This document shows, one piece after another, positions 45,186 to 55,256 of a DNA stretch of 64,000 bases. Numbering within the stretch: the stretch's first letter is position 1; every line of letters starts with the position of its first letter. Made by a program: the position numbers and the translations under genes. The stretch comes from ENR-C587 sp942493235 (GTDB lineage: Bacteria; Bacteroidota; Ignavibacteria; Kapaibacteriales; UBA2268), in NCBI GenBank assembly GCA_942493235.1, contig OW818676.1, positions 3,596,001 to 3,660,000 of the forward strand, written 5' to 3'. Under the pieces are notes generated by a model. It was not told the origin of the DNA and made no database searches. It worked only from the letters and a program-made list of their open reading frames with translations.

Positions 45186-45905
45186 TTATCTTTTTTCATA
45201 TTTCATTTTATTTTGGCAAATCTCTTCTCTGATGCTATTGATAAATTGCATCATTTGGGGTTTATTCATGTTGGCATTTATTTCGATTGGTTTACCGATA
45301 ATCAAATTCACAATGCCGGAATGAGCTTTTAGCGAGCCCTTTGGCATTAGTTTATTAGTACCGACAAGTGTAACAGGTACAATTTTTTTATTAGCTTTTA
45401 GTGCAAGTACAAAGGCACCACGCTTAAACTCCCCTATATTACCGTCAGGCGAACGAGTGCCTTCAGGAAATATCAGAATACTCATATTCTCCTGCATAGC
45501 CTTAGTAGCAGCATTCAGGCTTTCAATTGCTTTCTTACCGTCTCCGCGTGAAACTGCTATAAATGGAGACACTTTGAGCCCTCTGCCGAATACAGGCAGC
45601 TTTTCTAATTCTTTTTTATAAATAATTCTGATGTTATCTTTAATACCATAGAGCACAACAGGGATATCCATTAGCGAAGTATGATTTGAAATATAGATAT
45701 AATTTTCGCCGGGAACTAAATTCTCTTCGCCTTCGACTCTCAAATCTATCTTTATATATTTTACTAATTTCCGAGCCCAATTTACTGCGTAATTATGAAA
45801 TATAACGGGACCGTGCAATCTTAAAGCAATAATTACCCGAATGGAATCAATTATCGAAAAAAATAAAATTATTATTAGTATATAGATAATCCTGAAAAAA
45901 GCCAT
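45186..45905 (-). CDS. plsC: 1-acyl-sn-glycerol-3-phosphate acyltransferase
   Basis: PlsC adds the second acyl chain to make phosphatidic acid. I start at ATG 45905 (MAFFRIIYILIIILFFSIIDS), with AAGGGG eight bases upstream, instead of the longer frame to 45971; this gives 239 residues. After an N-terminal membrane helix come the four acyltransferase blocks: YISNHTSLMDIPVV (catalytic H-x4-D), PVFGRGLKVSPFIAVSR, LIFPEGTRSPDG (substrate-binding EGTR) and KIVPVTLVGTNKLMPKG. The enzyme acts at the inner membrane. It lies 137 bases downstream of the metalloprotease gene but is separated from it by a terminator. Confidence 0.95.
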   Translation of the reverse strand: MAFFRIIYILIIILFFSIIDSIRVIIALRLHGPVIFHNYAVNWARKLVKYIKIDLRVEGEENLVPGENYIYISNHTSLMDIPVVLYGIKDNIRIIYKKELEKLPVFGRGLKVSPFIAVSRGDGKKAIESLNAATKAMQENMSILIFPEGTRSPDGNIGEFKRGAFVLALKANKKIVPVTLVGTNKLMPKGSLKAHSGIVNLIIGKPIEINANMNKPQMMQFINSIREEICQNKMKYEKR

Positions 45906-45969
45906 TACAATCCCCTTATAAAAAAAACTTTGACGATAATAAGAATGAAATATTATAATTAATAAAGAC

Positions 45970-46004
45970 AAAAAGACCCCACAATAAACTAATTGGAGGG
46001 TCTT
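45970..46004 (-). terminator. Terminator of the T9SS metalloprotease gene
   Basis: The stem AAGACCC / GGGTCTT has a long AT-rich loop and a T-run on the minus strand. Confidence 0.65.
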
Positions 46005-46042
46005 AAATCATTTATGCTTAAAATAATCGTAAAATATTAGCT

Positions 46043-48922
46043 TTAGTCCGTTATCAATATCTTTTCAATTAAGTAGGAATTATTTTGCTTTATTTTACAG
46101 AAATAAACCCCGGCTGGTACTTTATTTCCATAGCTGTCTCGCAAATCCCATTTATAAACATTATCTGAATTTTCAATTTCGGCAATTGATTCACCAAGCG
46201 AATTGAGTATGCTTATGTTAGAAGTACTCTCTGCAATTATAGACACATAGTTAGTTGCCGGAGAAGGGTATATTTTAATTGAATTGTTTTGAGAAATATC
46301 ATTTTCAACTCCCAACTCGGTACTTGACCATATTCCTATGTCATCGATAAATGCTTTTGTATAATAACTCATATCATAATAAGTTTCAGGAACATCTAAA
46401 ACAAATCTTATTTGAAATTCATCCGATTTATTACAATTTAATATATGCTTTTTCCAAAAATGATATGCCGAATTTAGTGTAAGTACATTCTTCCAAGTAG
46501 CACCTCCGTTATAACTGAAATCTACGTTTAGAGAATGAGTTTCATAATCCTCCAAACCACAATATAAGATAAACCAATTATAAAATAAAACGACTGGATT
46601 CTCCATTTGAGAAGTATTATATATCGGTGATATAATTGAAGTTTTACCATTTGTAAAATGCTTATTATATGTGCCATACATAATACAATCCAAATCAAAA
46701 ATCGGATCAGTAACAAGAATTTTATTATCTCCGCTTATATCACTTTTCGGCATTACACCAGGAATATTCTCTTCATATTGAGAGTTATAATCCATAAATG
46801 AACATTCCCATTGCCCTATACTTGCATTATCATCGTAACCGCCGTTAATCCAGCTACTGCCTACGAATGCTTCAGAAATTTCTTTTTTATAGCCAACTAA
46901 GAATTTATAAGTAGTACTGTCTGAATTATCATAATAATGTCTAATTGGCATATTAGTCATATTTATATAGGACTCAAAGTAATATTGCACAATAGTCCCA
47001 CCGGGAATATAATCTATCAAAGCATTATAATTACTTGCAGATATATTAGATGATTTTTTTCGTTTTGAAGTTTTAAAACCATCAAATGAATAAACTAAAA
47101 AAGTAGAATCAATTTTTAAAATGCTACCTAACTGAAAATCATAAGAATAAGAAAAGTTTAAGTTAGACCGCTCTTTATCAAAATTCTCAATTGGAGTATG
47201 CTTTAGATTTCTGGCTAATATATTACTAATACCAATTTTATGGTTAGCAAATGCAAGTACTATCTGATTAGAAAACGGAGTACCGTCAGACAAATCATTA
47301 TTTCCTTCACCTAAATTATCATCGGCAATTAAAGTTTCCACTAACCATTCTTCAAAAGCAATACCTATTTCCTCATCGTCAGGGAGCCCATACTTTGCAA
47401 AATGAGTAATTTTTTGAAAATATGCTAAAGATGTCATTTCTCTTAAGTCCCATAATGCACCACTTAATATTAATCCGTCATGGTGGGACTCATTATCTAG
47501 ACTATCAGGGTATATATTTTTATTTTTCATATCCCTTGTAAAGGAGTAATCTTCATTAACTACAAGGTATTTACATAAAAGATGCTCATCAAGATAAGTG
47601 GCAGAATAGACATCAGCAAGTGCTTCATTGCAAGCAGTATTTTCCATTCCGTAATAACTATTACCCAATACATAGTAGAGAAAATAATTAATACTGTGTC
47701 CGTATTCATGAAATAATACGTCTGGTACATTTAGAGTTTTAACCGAGGCATCGCCTAATCCAACAAATTTTAATGTTTCTCCGTTTGAAGAAGCGTTGGC
47801 TTTAACTGTGTTATAATACAACTCAATATTTATATAATTATCCGAAATATAGCTACTTATGGCGGGGTCAACATCGAGCAAATACTGTCTGGCTAAGTTT
47901 AGATAATAATAAGCATTTCTCTCTCGTAAGCTTGTAGAATTATCGATATTTAAGTTATTATCTATACCCGGTTGAATACTATTACTAATAGAACTGGTAC
48001 TTGAGTTGAAGCAAGAAACCTTAGTAAATTTGCCACTTAGTGTGCCGGTAATAGTAGCCGGAGAAGTTAATTCAATACTTTTAAGCCCCGCCGAATCAGT
48101 CTGATAGTTTGTATATCCATTACTGAAATTGAGATAGGGCATCGGTACTTCTGATTGCTCGTTCGGCTTTATAGGATTTACATTAGCAGTAAATTTTACA
48201 TTAGTATTTGCATTATTAACCAAGCTTTTTTTATCGACTATATCGGCAGTATTGGCATCAATATAATTTGATACTTTTGTAAATTCGTTATTATTCTCAA
48301 CAAGCACATTATAGACAAGACTGTATTTAGTTTTTCCGTTGACTTTTTTTGGCAAAATATATAATTTGTCTGTACTTTGCAATTTATCAGAATCCTTATT
48401 AGTGCTAATAATATCAAGAGCTTTAGCGATAGCTTGGCTTGAACTAAGCATCGGTGTAACTTCCATATTAATATCATCATAATATTTAATTCCATAAGCT
48501 ACTAATTTAGCATCTTTACGAATTCTAAGCTCTACTTCGCTCTTTAGTACCTCTACCCCTTTATAATATTGCTTTAGGGTAACATAGTAAAGACTATTAA
48601 AACTTCTGAATGATGCAAATTTTAATTGCTCGGGATTAATTTTCAATTCATCAGCAAATTGCTTAACAAAAGACTCGGCAATCTTTTCAATATTTGTGGA
48701 ATTAACCTCAGTATATCCGTCAATTGATACTGGAGTACCATAAGCCCTTACCGGATACTGATTTCCGCTTTCATTGATTAATGTCCAATTATTATTACTG
48801 TTTGATTTACTTAAGTGTCCGGTGCTATTAACATAATTCAATTTCGGAATTTCATTTGAAAATAGTGAACTCGCTACAAAAAGGAGTCCGATTGCAATGC
48901 GTAGTGTTGAATGATTTTTCAT
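46043..48922 (-). CDS. Secreted zinc metalloprotease with FTP/PepSY propeptide and T9SS sorting domain
   Basis: The 959-residue protein starts with a signal peptide (LRIAIGLLFVASSLFS). Residues about 60-220 look like an FTP/PepSY-type inhibitory propeptide (SLYYVTLKQYYKGVEVLKSE, then LVAYGIKYYDDINME). The catalytic part has DVLFHEYGHSINYFLYYVL, the HEYGH zinc site, and ACNEALADVYSATYLDE with the third zinc ligand Glu, the M36 (fungalysin)-like gluzincin layout. A beta-rich region follows, then a type A sorting domain (IKIYPSPATNYVSI and NKVPAGVYFCKIKQ) for export through the type IX system. The propeptide is expected to be removed outside the cell. The peptidase family is inferred from motifs. 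Confidence 0.9.
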   Translation of the reverse strand: MKNHSTLRIAIGLLFVASSLFSNEIPKLNYVNSTGHLSKSNSNNNWTLINESGNQYPVRAYGTPVSIDGYTEVNSTNIEKIAESFVKQFADELKINPEQLKFASFRSFNSLYYVTLKQYYKGVEVLKSEVELRIRKDAKLVAYGIKYYDDINMEVTPMLSSSQAIAKALDIISTNKDSDKLQSTDKLYILPKKVNGKTKYSLVYNVLVENNNEFTKVSNYIDANTADIVDKKSLVNNANTNVKFTANVNPIKPNEQSEVPMPYLNFSNGYTNYQTDSAGLKSIELTSPATITGTLSGKFTKVSCFNSSTSSISNSIQPGIDNNLNIDNSTSLRERNAYYYLNLARQYLLDVDPAISSYISDNYINIELYYNTVKANASSNGETLKFVGLGDASVKTLNVPDVLFHEYGHSINYFLYYVLGNSYYGMENTACNEALADVYSATYLDEHLLCKYLVVNEDYSFTRDMKNKNIYPDSLDNESHHDGLILSGALWDLREMTSLAYFQKITHFAKYGLPDDEEIGIAFEEWLVETLIADDNLGEGNNDLSDGTPFSNQIVLAFANHKIGISNILARNLKHTPIENFDKERSNLNFSYSYDFQLGSILKIDSTFLVYSFDGFKTSKRKKSSNISASNYNALIDYIPGGTIVQYYFESYINMTNMPIRHYYDNSDSTTYKFLVGYKKEISEAFVGSSWINGGYDDNASIGQWECSFMDYNSQYEENIPGVMPKSDISGDNKILVTDPIFDLDCIMYGTYNKHFTNGKTSIISPIYNTSQMENPVVLFYNWFILYCGLEDYETHSLNVDFSYNGGATWKNVLTLNSAYHFWKKHILNCNKSDEFQIRFVLDVPETYYDMSYYTKAFIDDIGIWSSTELGVENDISQNNSIKIYPSPATNYVSIIAESTSNISILNSLGESIAEIENSDNVYKWDLRDSYGNKVPAGVYFCKIKQNNSYLIEKILITD

Positions 48923-49225
48923 AAATGTCTTTCAATATTTTTCTTTATAATATAATGTAAATATAACTTTTACTTAGATTCTGTTTCGCATTATTTCAAT
49001 TTATTTTATATTAATACTTTAATTCTTTACCGGATAATATATAATGACACATTAAAAGTGCATATAGTTACAAAGTTACTTATTTTTTTAAAATAATATA
49101 GAATAAAATTTTAAACTTAATAGCGAAATCCAGTAAAACAGCAACAAATTGTTCAAATTCCATCATTTTCTATTTGAAACGACATTTATGTAGATTAGTC
49201 TGTCTTATAAGAAAAAAATAAAAAT

Positions 49226-49469
49226 CAGTCACAAAACTATATAATTTTCAATTTCAATTGGTTCAAGAGGCTGACTAAAATTTGTCATTCTGAACGAAGT
49301 GAAGAATCCAAATAATGCTAACTTATTGATATTTCTGGTTTCTTCGTTACACTCAGAATGACGATTTGGAAATATTATTAATTTTAGACAACCTCTTGAT
49401 AAGCACTTAGAAGTTTGAAAGCTTTGAAAAATTAACAGTAAATAAATATTTTAGACTTTGGCAACAGAC
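49226..49469. repeat. Full-length MITE-like element, copy F
   Basis: The element has outer sequences CAGTCACAAAACTATATAAT and TTAGACTTTGGCAACAGAC. The inner palindrome runs from GAGGCTGACTAAAA (49267) to AGACAACCTC (49397), with the CATTCTGAACGAAGTGAAGA arms. The right part, AAGTTTGAAAGCTTTGAAAA, is shared with the copies at 31054 (reverse) and 63755. Confidence 0.8.
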
Positions 49470-49583
49470 ATATAAAATTGATAATTACTTGATTTAATAT
49501 TTCAATCTTACAAAAATCCAATTTATAGAGTTTGGCTAAGGTATATAATTTTTATTAGCAATTGGATATAATTAGTAGATACG

Positions 49584-49617
49584 AAAAAGACTCTCTAATC
49601 ACTTAAAGAGTCTTTTT
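49584..49617 (-). terminator. Terminator of tRNA-Pro
   Basis: The stem AAAAAGACTCT / AGAGTCTTTTT lies directly after the tRNA 3' end on the minus strand and is followed by T-rich sequence. Confidence 0.8.
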
Positions 49618-49692
<75 letters not shown>

Positions 49693-49808
49693 ATGTCGTT
49701 CAAAAGGGAATACAAATATAAGAGTTTTTTTTTATATACGCAAATATTATTTTTATAATTTTGAGTTTTTTTAATATATATTTAAATATATTCCAAATTA
49801 TCAAATAA

Positions 49809-51362
49809 TTACAATGAATCAGAAAGAGGTAAAGAGAAATAAAATGTAGTACCTACACCGATTTCGCTATCAATATCAATTTTACCTTGATGCTTATCAA
49901 TAAATTCTTTACATAGTAGTAATCCGATACCGGTTCCCTTTTCTTTCGCCGTTCCTAAAGTAGAATGTGTTTTATCTATACGGAATAAATTTTGAATATC
50001 TTGTCGATTAATACCAACCCCTGTATCTTTAACAAAAAATCTTAAAAATTTCATGCCATTTTTTTCAGAAGTGTATAATTTATCAATTCCAATATAAATA
50101 TTACCTTCGTCAGGAGTATATTTTATAGCATTGGAAATCAAATTTCTAAACACGGTGGCTACCATATTATTATCGCAAAATGCAATTGCATTATGAGGCA
50201 TATCAATACTTATTTTAATATTTTTAGACTCAGCCAAATGAGTAAGCAGGCTTTGAGCATTCCGAGCAATATCATAAATCATATTATAATTCGGATTAAA
50301 CTCGATTCTGCCGGTCTGAGACCGAGCCCAAGTAAGTAAATTCTCCAATAAGTCATATAGTCGTTTGCTTGACTTATGAATTTCGCGAGAAAACGAAGTA
50401 ATTTCGGTCGAAGTAAGCTTATACTCCGGCGAAGCTAATATTTCAGTAGAGTTTAATAGAATTGATAGAGGATTTTTTAAATCATGAGCTATAATAGAAA
50501 AGAATTTATCTTTAGTTGCATTCAATTCTTCTAATTCCGTATTGGTCTGATTGATTTTCTCTAACCTAAGCTTGCTCTCGGTAATATCAACTTTAACAGC
50601 AACAATGTGTGTAAAATCGCCATTTTCGTTTCTCAAAGGTGCTATAGTAGAATATTCCCAAAATAAATCTGAATTTTTCTTTTTATTGCAAAATTCACCT
50701 GCCCACTGCTGACCGCTTTTTATCGTGTTCCATAATTCTTGATAAAAATCAACATCATGATAGCCCGACTTAAAGATATTATTCTTCTTACCTTGAATTT
50801 CATTCAATTGATATCCGGTTAGCTGAATAACTGCCGGATTAATATATTCAATATGTCCTTCAAAATCAGTGATTATTACCGAAGCCGGCGAGCTATTAAC
50901 AGCATGGAAAAACAATCTGAAGTTTTCTTCGGCTATGCGTCGCTTCTCTAATTCTAACTGTAGCTTTTTATTTTGCTCTATTATTATATCTTTAGATACT
51001 TTCAATTCGTAATGAACATTTATTCTGGCTATTAATTCCTCCTGATCAAACGGTTTAAGTATGTAATCCGCTGCTCCGGCTTTTAATCCGCTGATTATGT
51101 CATCTTTATTACCCAATGCCGTAAGAAAAATAATTGGTATATCTCTCAGCTTGAATGTTTCTTTTAGCTTTTTACATAGCTCGATACCACTCATTCCGGG
51201 CATCATTATATCTAATAGTATTATATCGGGCTGAATCCTATTGGCTGTCTGCCATGCTTCAAAAGCATTCTTAGCAGCATGCACTGTAAATTCCGTCTCT
51301 TTAAGAAAGTCCGTAATCAGTTTTAATTGTATATCATTATCTTCAACCAACAGTATTTGCAT
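49809..51362 (-). CDS. Response regulator-PAS-histidine kinase hybrid
   Basis: The 517-residue protein is cytosolic, with no membrane helix. An N-terminal receiver domain (residues 1-120) has ILLVEDNDIQ, the phospho-acceptor Asp in DIILLDIMMPGMSG, and the Lys in ADYILKPFDQEE. After a coiled-coil linker comes a PAS domain (SSPASVIITDFEGHIEYINPA, GKKNNIFKSGYHD). The kinase core follows: H-box FFSIIAHDLKNPLSILL, N-box NLISNAIKYTPDEG, G1 VKDTGVGI and G2 GTGIGLLLCKEF. An N-terminal receiver on a kinase suggests the kinase is controlled by an upstream phosphodonor. No partner gene is adjacent, so the signal is unknown. Confidence 0.94.
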   Translation of the reverse strand: MQILLVEDNDIQLKLITDFLKETEFTVHAAKNAFEAWQTANRIQPDIILLDIMMPGMSGIELCKKLKETFKLRDIPIIFLTALGNKDDIISGLKAGAADYILKPFDQEELIARINVHYELKVSKDIIIEQNKKLQLELEKRRIAEENFRLFFHAVNSSPASVIITDFEGHIEYINPAVIQLTGYQLNEIQGKKNNIFKSGYHDVDFYQELWNTIKSGQQWAGEFCNKKKNSDLFWEYSTIAPLRNENGDFTHIVAVKVDITESKLRLEKINQTNTELEELNATKDKFFSIIAHDLKNPLSILLNSTEILASPEYKLTSTEITSFSREIHKSSKRLYDLLENLLTWARSQTGRIEFNPNYNMIYDIARNAQSLLTHLAESKNIKISIDMPHNAIAFCDNNMVATVFRNLISNAIKYTPDEGNIYIGIDKLYTSEKNGMKFLRFFVKDTGVGINRQDIQNLFRIDKTHSTLGTAKEKGTGIGLLLCKEFIDKHQGKIDIDSEIGVGTTFYFSLPLSDSL

Positions 51363-51823
51363 CTTATTATTTTCTATAATACTTAAATTATTTCAATACT
51401 TGGCGATATTTTAAATATCGGCATTCAAATTTACCACTTTATACTAATATAATAAATGGAATTATAATTATTAATTCTTTTTTCATATACGATACATATT
51501 ATTGATTTAGGTTACTTGTTCATAAAAACATTATTAAAAAAAGCATTCAAATAGAAGATTATGACAAACCCAAGTGTATTATTACAAATTGATAATCATT
51601 TATCCGGTATTAAATTTTTGTCAGTTATTAGGTGTATAAAAATATTTACCATACTTTTGCAGCACGGAAGTAAAGACACCGGTAAAATAAAAAGTAATTT
51701 ACAAACGTCAATTGTTTTTTTGAATGTACATTGAAATACCAAAATCCGGAAAGAAAGCATTTTTTTTATTTTCAACTGCATAAAGCAGTATAATTGTTTT
51801 GTTCCACTTATTAATAGTATTCG

Positions 51824-52615
51824 ATGACAGCGTTAAATCGAAATCTGATGAAGCGGTTATTTAGCCGAATCACAGTGTTTCCATCGCTAATGTCGCCGGT
51901 GATAGCTATCATTTTTATTGCCTTATTTAGCAGAGCAGAAGACACAAGGGCTTATGATTATGAAAAGCGAAGTAGCCAATACACTCAACCGGTTGCCCAA
52001 GACAGCTTGCAAAACATTAGCGAAGTATTGCTGTTCGAACAGACGGGAAATTCATCGTGGTATGGAAATCAGTTCCATAAGAGAAAAACATCTAACGGAG
52101 AACGATACGATAAATACTTATATACAGCCGCGCATAAATCATTACCTTTTGGAAGTATCGTTAAAGTAACAAACTTGTCTAATAACAAGTCCGTCATAGT
52201 TCGAATTAATGACCGTGGTCCTTTTGTGAAAAAGCGTATCTTAGACTTATCACATAGAGCCGCAAAAGAACTCGGAGCTTTTGGTAATCCTAAAGTAAGA
52301 ATATCAACTTTTACATTGCCAGATAAAAGCTTTAAACCCGAGGAAAACGCTCAGAATTATTTCTTTGCTTTTTCCGTTTCGGATGACATCGCCTGCCTGC
52401 CCGCTGATAGTTTCATAGTCACAAATTCATTTGTTGACTTTCAATCAGCAGCAGAAGAGTATCATAAATTAGTTAATAATTACCCGAGCAGAAAGTTATA
52501 TTTATTGACTTTTGCTCATAACGTTGCGGGGGAAAGTGATACCTTATTAACAGGCAAATATTATATCGGCGTACATAAAAATGATTATGAAATGTCTAAT
52601 TATATTCATTTTTAG
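51824..52615 (+). CDS. rlpA: RlpA-like septal ring lytic transglycosylase family protein
   Basis: The 263-residue protein has a long N-terminal export signal or membrane anchor (RITVFPSLMSPVIAIIFIALFS). A double-psi beta-barrel of the RlpA type covers residues about 75-165: GNSSWYGNQFHKRKTSNGERY, AAHKSLPFGSIVKVTNL and the catalytic-site stretch VRINDRGPFVKKRILDLS with its Asp. The C-terminal 90 residues carry a SPOR-like pattern (VDFQSAAEEYHKLVNNYPS). RlpA cleaves naked glycan strands at the septum. It is followed by a strong terminator. Confidence 0.9.
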   Translation: MTALNRNLMKRLFSRITVFPSLMSPVIAIIFIALFSRAEDTRAYDYEKRSSQYTQPVAQDSLQNISEVLLFEQTGNSSWYGNQFHKRKTSNGERYDKYLYTAAHKSLPFGSIVKVTNLSNNKSVIVRINDRGPFVKKRILDLSHRAAKELGAFGNPKVRISTFTLPDKSFKPEENAQNYFFAFSVSDDIACLPADSFIVTNSFVDFQSAAEEYHKLVNNYPSRKLYLLTFAHNVAGESDTLLTGKYYIGVHKNDYEMSNYIHF

Positions 52616-52636
52616 CTGATAGTCGCTCTGCTTTAA

Positions 52637-52675
52637 TCGGCTCGCTTCATAAATTGAAGCGAGCCTTTTTTTTTG
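52637..52675 (+). terminator. Terminator of rlpA
   Basis: The stem GGCTCGCTTCA / TGAAGCGAGCC, followed by nine T, is a very strong signal. Confidence 0.95.
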
Positions 52676-52819
52676 GCTTACTCTTTGCATTTATCCATTC
52701 AAAGTAAGTTTAGATAATCTTCTAAACTGTTGATATTAATACAATTATTGAATGCTTGTTTTTAATTGTATTTAATTGTTGATATTATTAAACATTGAAA
52801 ATGGCGAAAAAGAATATAT

Positions 52820-54943
52820 ATGGCTAAAAATGAACAATATGCATTAAATTCAGCAATATCTCTAAAATCAATTAGAGGCGGTCTGATGACGACTTTGACA
52901 AAGAGTCCGGATCTACTGCTTGCTTTTGGAATAATTCTTATTTTGGGACTTTTAGTAATTCCATTACCACCTCTACTTCTTGATATTTTGTTAGCTTTCA
53001 ATATTGCATTTTCGGTTCTGATTCTATTTGTCTCGATATATTTAATCAGTCCCTTAGAGATTTCTTCATTCCCGACTATATTACTTATTACTACTCTGTT
53101 CCGGCTGGGACTGAACGTAGCTTCAACCCGTCTGATTCTTGGCGAAGGAGCGGCAGGAGAAATAATTCACGCCTTCGGTTCCTTTGTAATTAAGGGAAAT
53201 TATGTAGTTGGTATTCTTATCTTTTTAATTCTGTTATTAATTAACTTCATAGTTGTTATCAAGGGTTCTTCGAGAATTGCCGAAGTAGCTGCACGTTTTA
53301 CATTAGATGCCCTGCCGGGCAAGCAGATGAGTATAGATGCCGATTTAAATGCCGGCTATATTGATGAAAAATCGGCACGTCAGCGAAGAGAAGACCTAAC
53401 CCGAGAGTCCGATTTCTACGGCTCGATGGATGGTGCAGCTAAGTTTATCAAGGGTGATGCTATAGCGGGCTTGATAATTACTGCTATTAATTTACTTGCC
53501 GGATTTGTTATCGGTATGGCTCAATTAGATATGTCGCTTAGCGAAGCATTATCTACATATTCAATTCTAACAATTGGTGATGGTTTAGTTACTCAGATAC
53601 CTTCACTATTAATCTCTATAGCAGCCGGTATAGTAGTTACTCGTTCAGCTTCTAATAAACATTTGGACGAGGAATTAACCACTCAATTAACTGCCAAACC
53701 GCGAGTATTGGGATTAGCTTCGGTTACAATGGTCGCATTTGCATTAATTCCGGGTTTTCCGATATTCCCGTTTTTAACATTAGCGGCAGCAAGTGCAGGA
53801 ATGGCTTATTACAGAAGCATTACAATCAAGAAAAATGCAGAAAAAGAACTTAGAGAGCAATTTGCTCAAAAGGAACAAGTCCAAAAACCGGAAGAAGCTC
53901 CGGTTGAAGATTTACTAAAAGTTGACCCGGTAGAAATTGAGCTTGGGTATTCATTAATATCATTAGTTGACGAGACTCAGGGAGGCGATGTATTTAAGCG
54001 AATAACTAATGTACGAAGGCAATTAGCAACCGAGTTAGGTATTATACTGCCTCCGGTCAGGGTACGCGACAATCTGCAATTAGAGCCCGAAGATTATATT
54101 ATCAAAATCAGAGCAAACGAATTAGCTCGCAACTCGCTATATCCGAACATGCTTCTGGCTATGAATCCCGGAAATGCCGATGGAGACATTACAGGAATTA
54201 AAGTTACCGAACCGGTATTTGGTCTGCCGGCTACCTGGGTTAGTAATGCTGAACGAGAAAATGCCGAAATTATGGGTTATACTGTTGTCGAAGCCGCTAC
54301 GGTATTGACCACCCACCTAACAGAATTACTACGTAGAAATGCCGATAGACTGCTTACTCGTCAAGATATTAAATTCTTGATTGATAATTTGAAGCATGAT
54401 TATCCTGCTTTGATTGAAGAGGTAACACCGGAGAATCTGCCAATATCAATTATTCAAAAGGTATTGCAAAATTTACTCAAGGAAAATATTCCGGTCAGAG
54501 ACTTACCGATTATTGTAGAGTCACTCTTGGAATATATTAAAGTTACTAAAAATATAGACGTATTGACCGAGTATGTACGGCATAATTTATCTGAAACCAT
54601 TAAGCGAATTTATGAGGATAATAATGGAGTAATTCATGCTATTGCACTTGCCCCACAATTAGAACAGACTATGACTAACTCTCTGCAATCCAATAGTCAA
54701 GCCGTTACTAATCCTACATTAGGGTTACCATTGGAAGCAATTAAAAATATTCAAAAAAGCACGAATAATGCAATTGATGAAATATCGCTTGCCGGATATT
54801 CACCTTTAGTAATCTGCTCTGCTCAGATCAGACCATATTTTGCAAAACTAATTCGCAATCAATTTCCAATGATTTCAGTAATCAGCTATACCGAATTACC
54901 ATCGGATACCGATATTGAAATTCAGGCAAGTATAGATATGTAA
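52820..54943 (+). CDS. flhA: Flagellar biosynthesis export gate protein FlhA
   Basis: FlhA forms the nonameric export gate of the flagellar type III secretion system. The 707-residue length fits. The N-terminal half has about eight helices with the FHIPEP signature region DALPGKQMSIDADLNAGYIDEKSARQRR and SDFYGSMDGAAKFIKGDAIAG. The C-terminal cytosolic domain starts near residue 380. Flagellar rather than virulence type is likely because no other secretion genes are near. No flhB, flhF or fliA follows within the window, so it is separated from the usual cluster. It is rare evidence of flagella in a genome that also has T9SS proteins. Confidence 0.95.
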   Translation: MAKNEQYALNSAISLKSIRGGLMTTLTKSPDLLLAFGIILILGLLVIPLPPLLLDILLAFNIAFSVLILFVSIYLISPLEISSFPTILLITTLFRLGLNVASTRLILGEGAAGEIIHAFGSFVIKGNYVVGILIFLILLLINFIVVIKGSSRIAEVAARFTLDALPGKQMSIDADLNAGYIDEKSARQRREDLTRESDFYGSMDGAAKFIKGDAIAGLIITAINLLAGFVIGMAQLDMSLSEALSTYSILTIGDGLVTQIPSLLISIAAGIVVTRSASNKHLDEELTTQLTAKPRVLGLASVTMVAFALIPGFPIFPFLTLAAASAGMAYYRSITIKKNAEKELREQFAQKEQVQKPEEAPVEDLLKVDPVEIELGYSLISLVDETQGGDVFKRITNVRRQLATELGIILPPVRVRDNLQLEPEDYIIKIRANELARNSLYPNMLLAMNPGNADGDITGIKVTEPVFGLPATWVSNAERENAEIMGYTVVEAATVLTTHLTELLRRNADRLLTRQDIKFLIDNLKHDYPALIEEVTPENLPISIIQKVLQNLLKENIPVRDLPIIVESLLEYIKVTKNIDVLTEYVRHNLSETIKRIYEDNNGVIHAIALAPQLEQTMTNSLQSNSQAVTNPTLGLPLEAIKNIQKSTNNAIDEISLAGYSPLVICSAQIRPYFAKLIRNQFPMISVISYTELPSDTDIEIQASIDM

Positions 54944-54947
54944 TATA

Positions 54948-55192
54948 AGACTGTTGCAATACTCGAATTTATTCATTTATAAGTAATACAAAAGACTATC
55001 TAAAAAGTTGTCATTCTGAACGAAGTGAAGAATCCAGACAAAGCTAAATGTTGATAATTATGGATTCTTCGTTGCACTAACCGTGTTAATGACGATTTGG
55101 CAATATTATTAATTTTAGTCAGCCTCTTAATAAGCACTTATAATCTATTTTAATCTTACAAAAATTATATTTTTTGAGTTTTTTGCAACAAA
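54948..55192. repeat. Full-length MITE-like element, copy G (decayed)
   Basis: The outer ends are GACTGTTGCAATA and TTTTTTGCAACAAA. The inner arms are CATTCTGAACGAAGTGAAG and a decayed CTTCGTTGCACTAACC, bounded by AGACTATCTAAAA and TTTTAGTCAGCCTC. It fills the gap between flhA and the queA terminator. Confidence 0.75.
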
Positions 55193-55196
55193 TATA

Positions 55197-55235
55197 AAAA
55201 AAACCTCAGCCAAAGATTATGTCTGGCTGAGGGTA
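55197..55235 (-). terminator. Terminator of queA
   Basis: The stem CCTCAGCCA / TGGCTGAGG has a T-run on the minus strand, 22 bases past the stop. Confidence 0.9.
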
Positions 55236-55256
55236 TAAAATCAATAGAAAATAAAA

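Noticed and set aside
51596..51781. 61-residue minus-strand ORF upstream of rlpA
   Set aside because: No ribosome binding site or family. The sequence is AT-rich and diverges from the rlpA promoter region.
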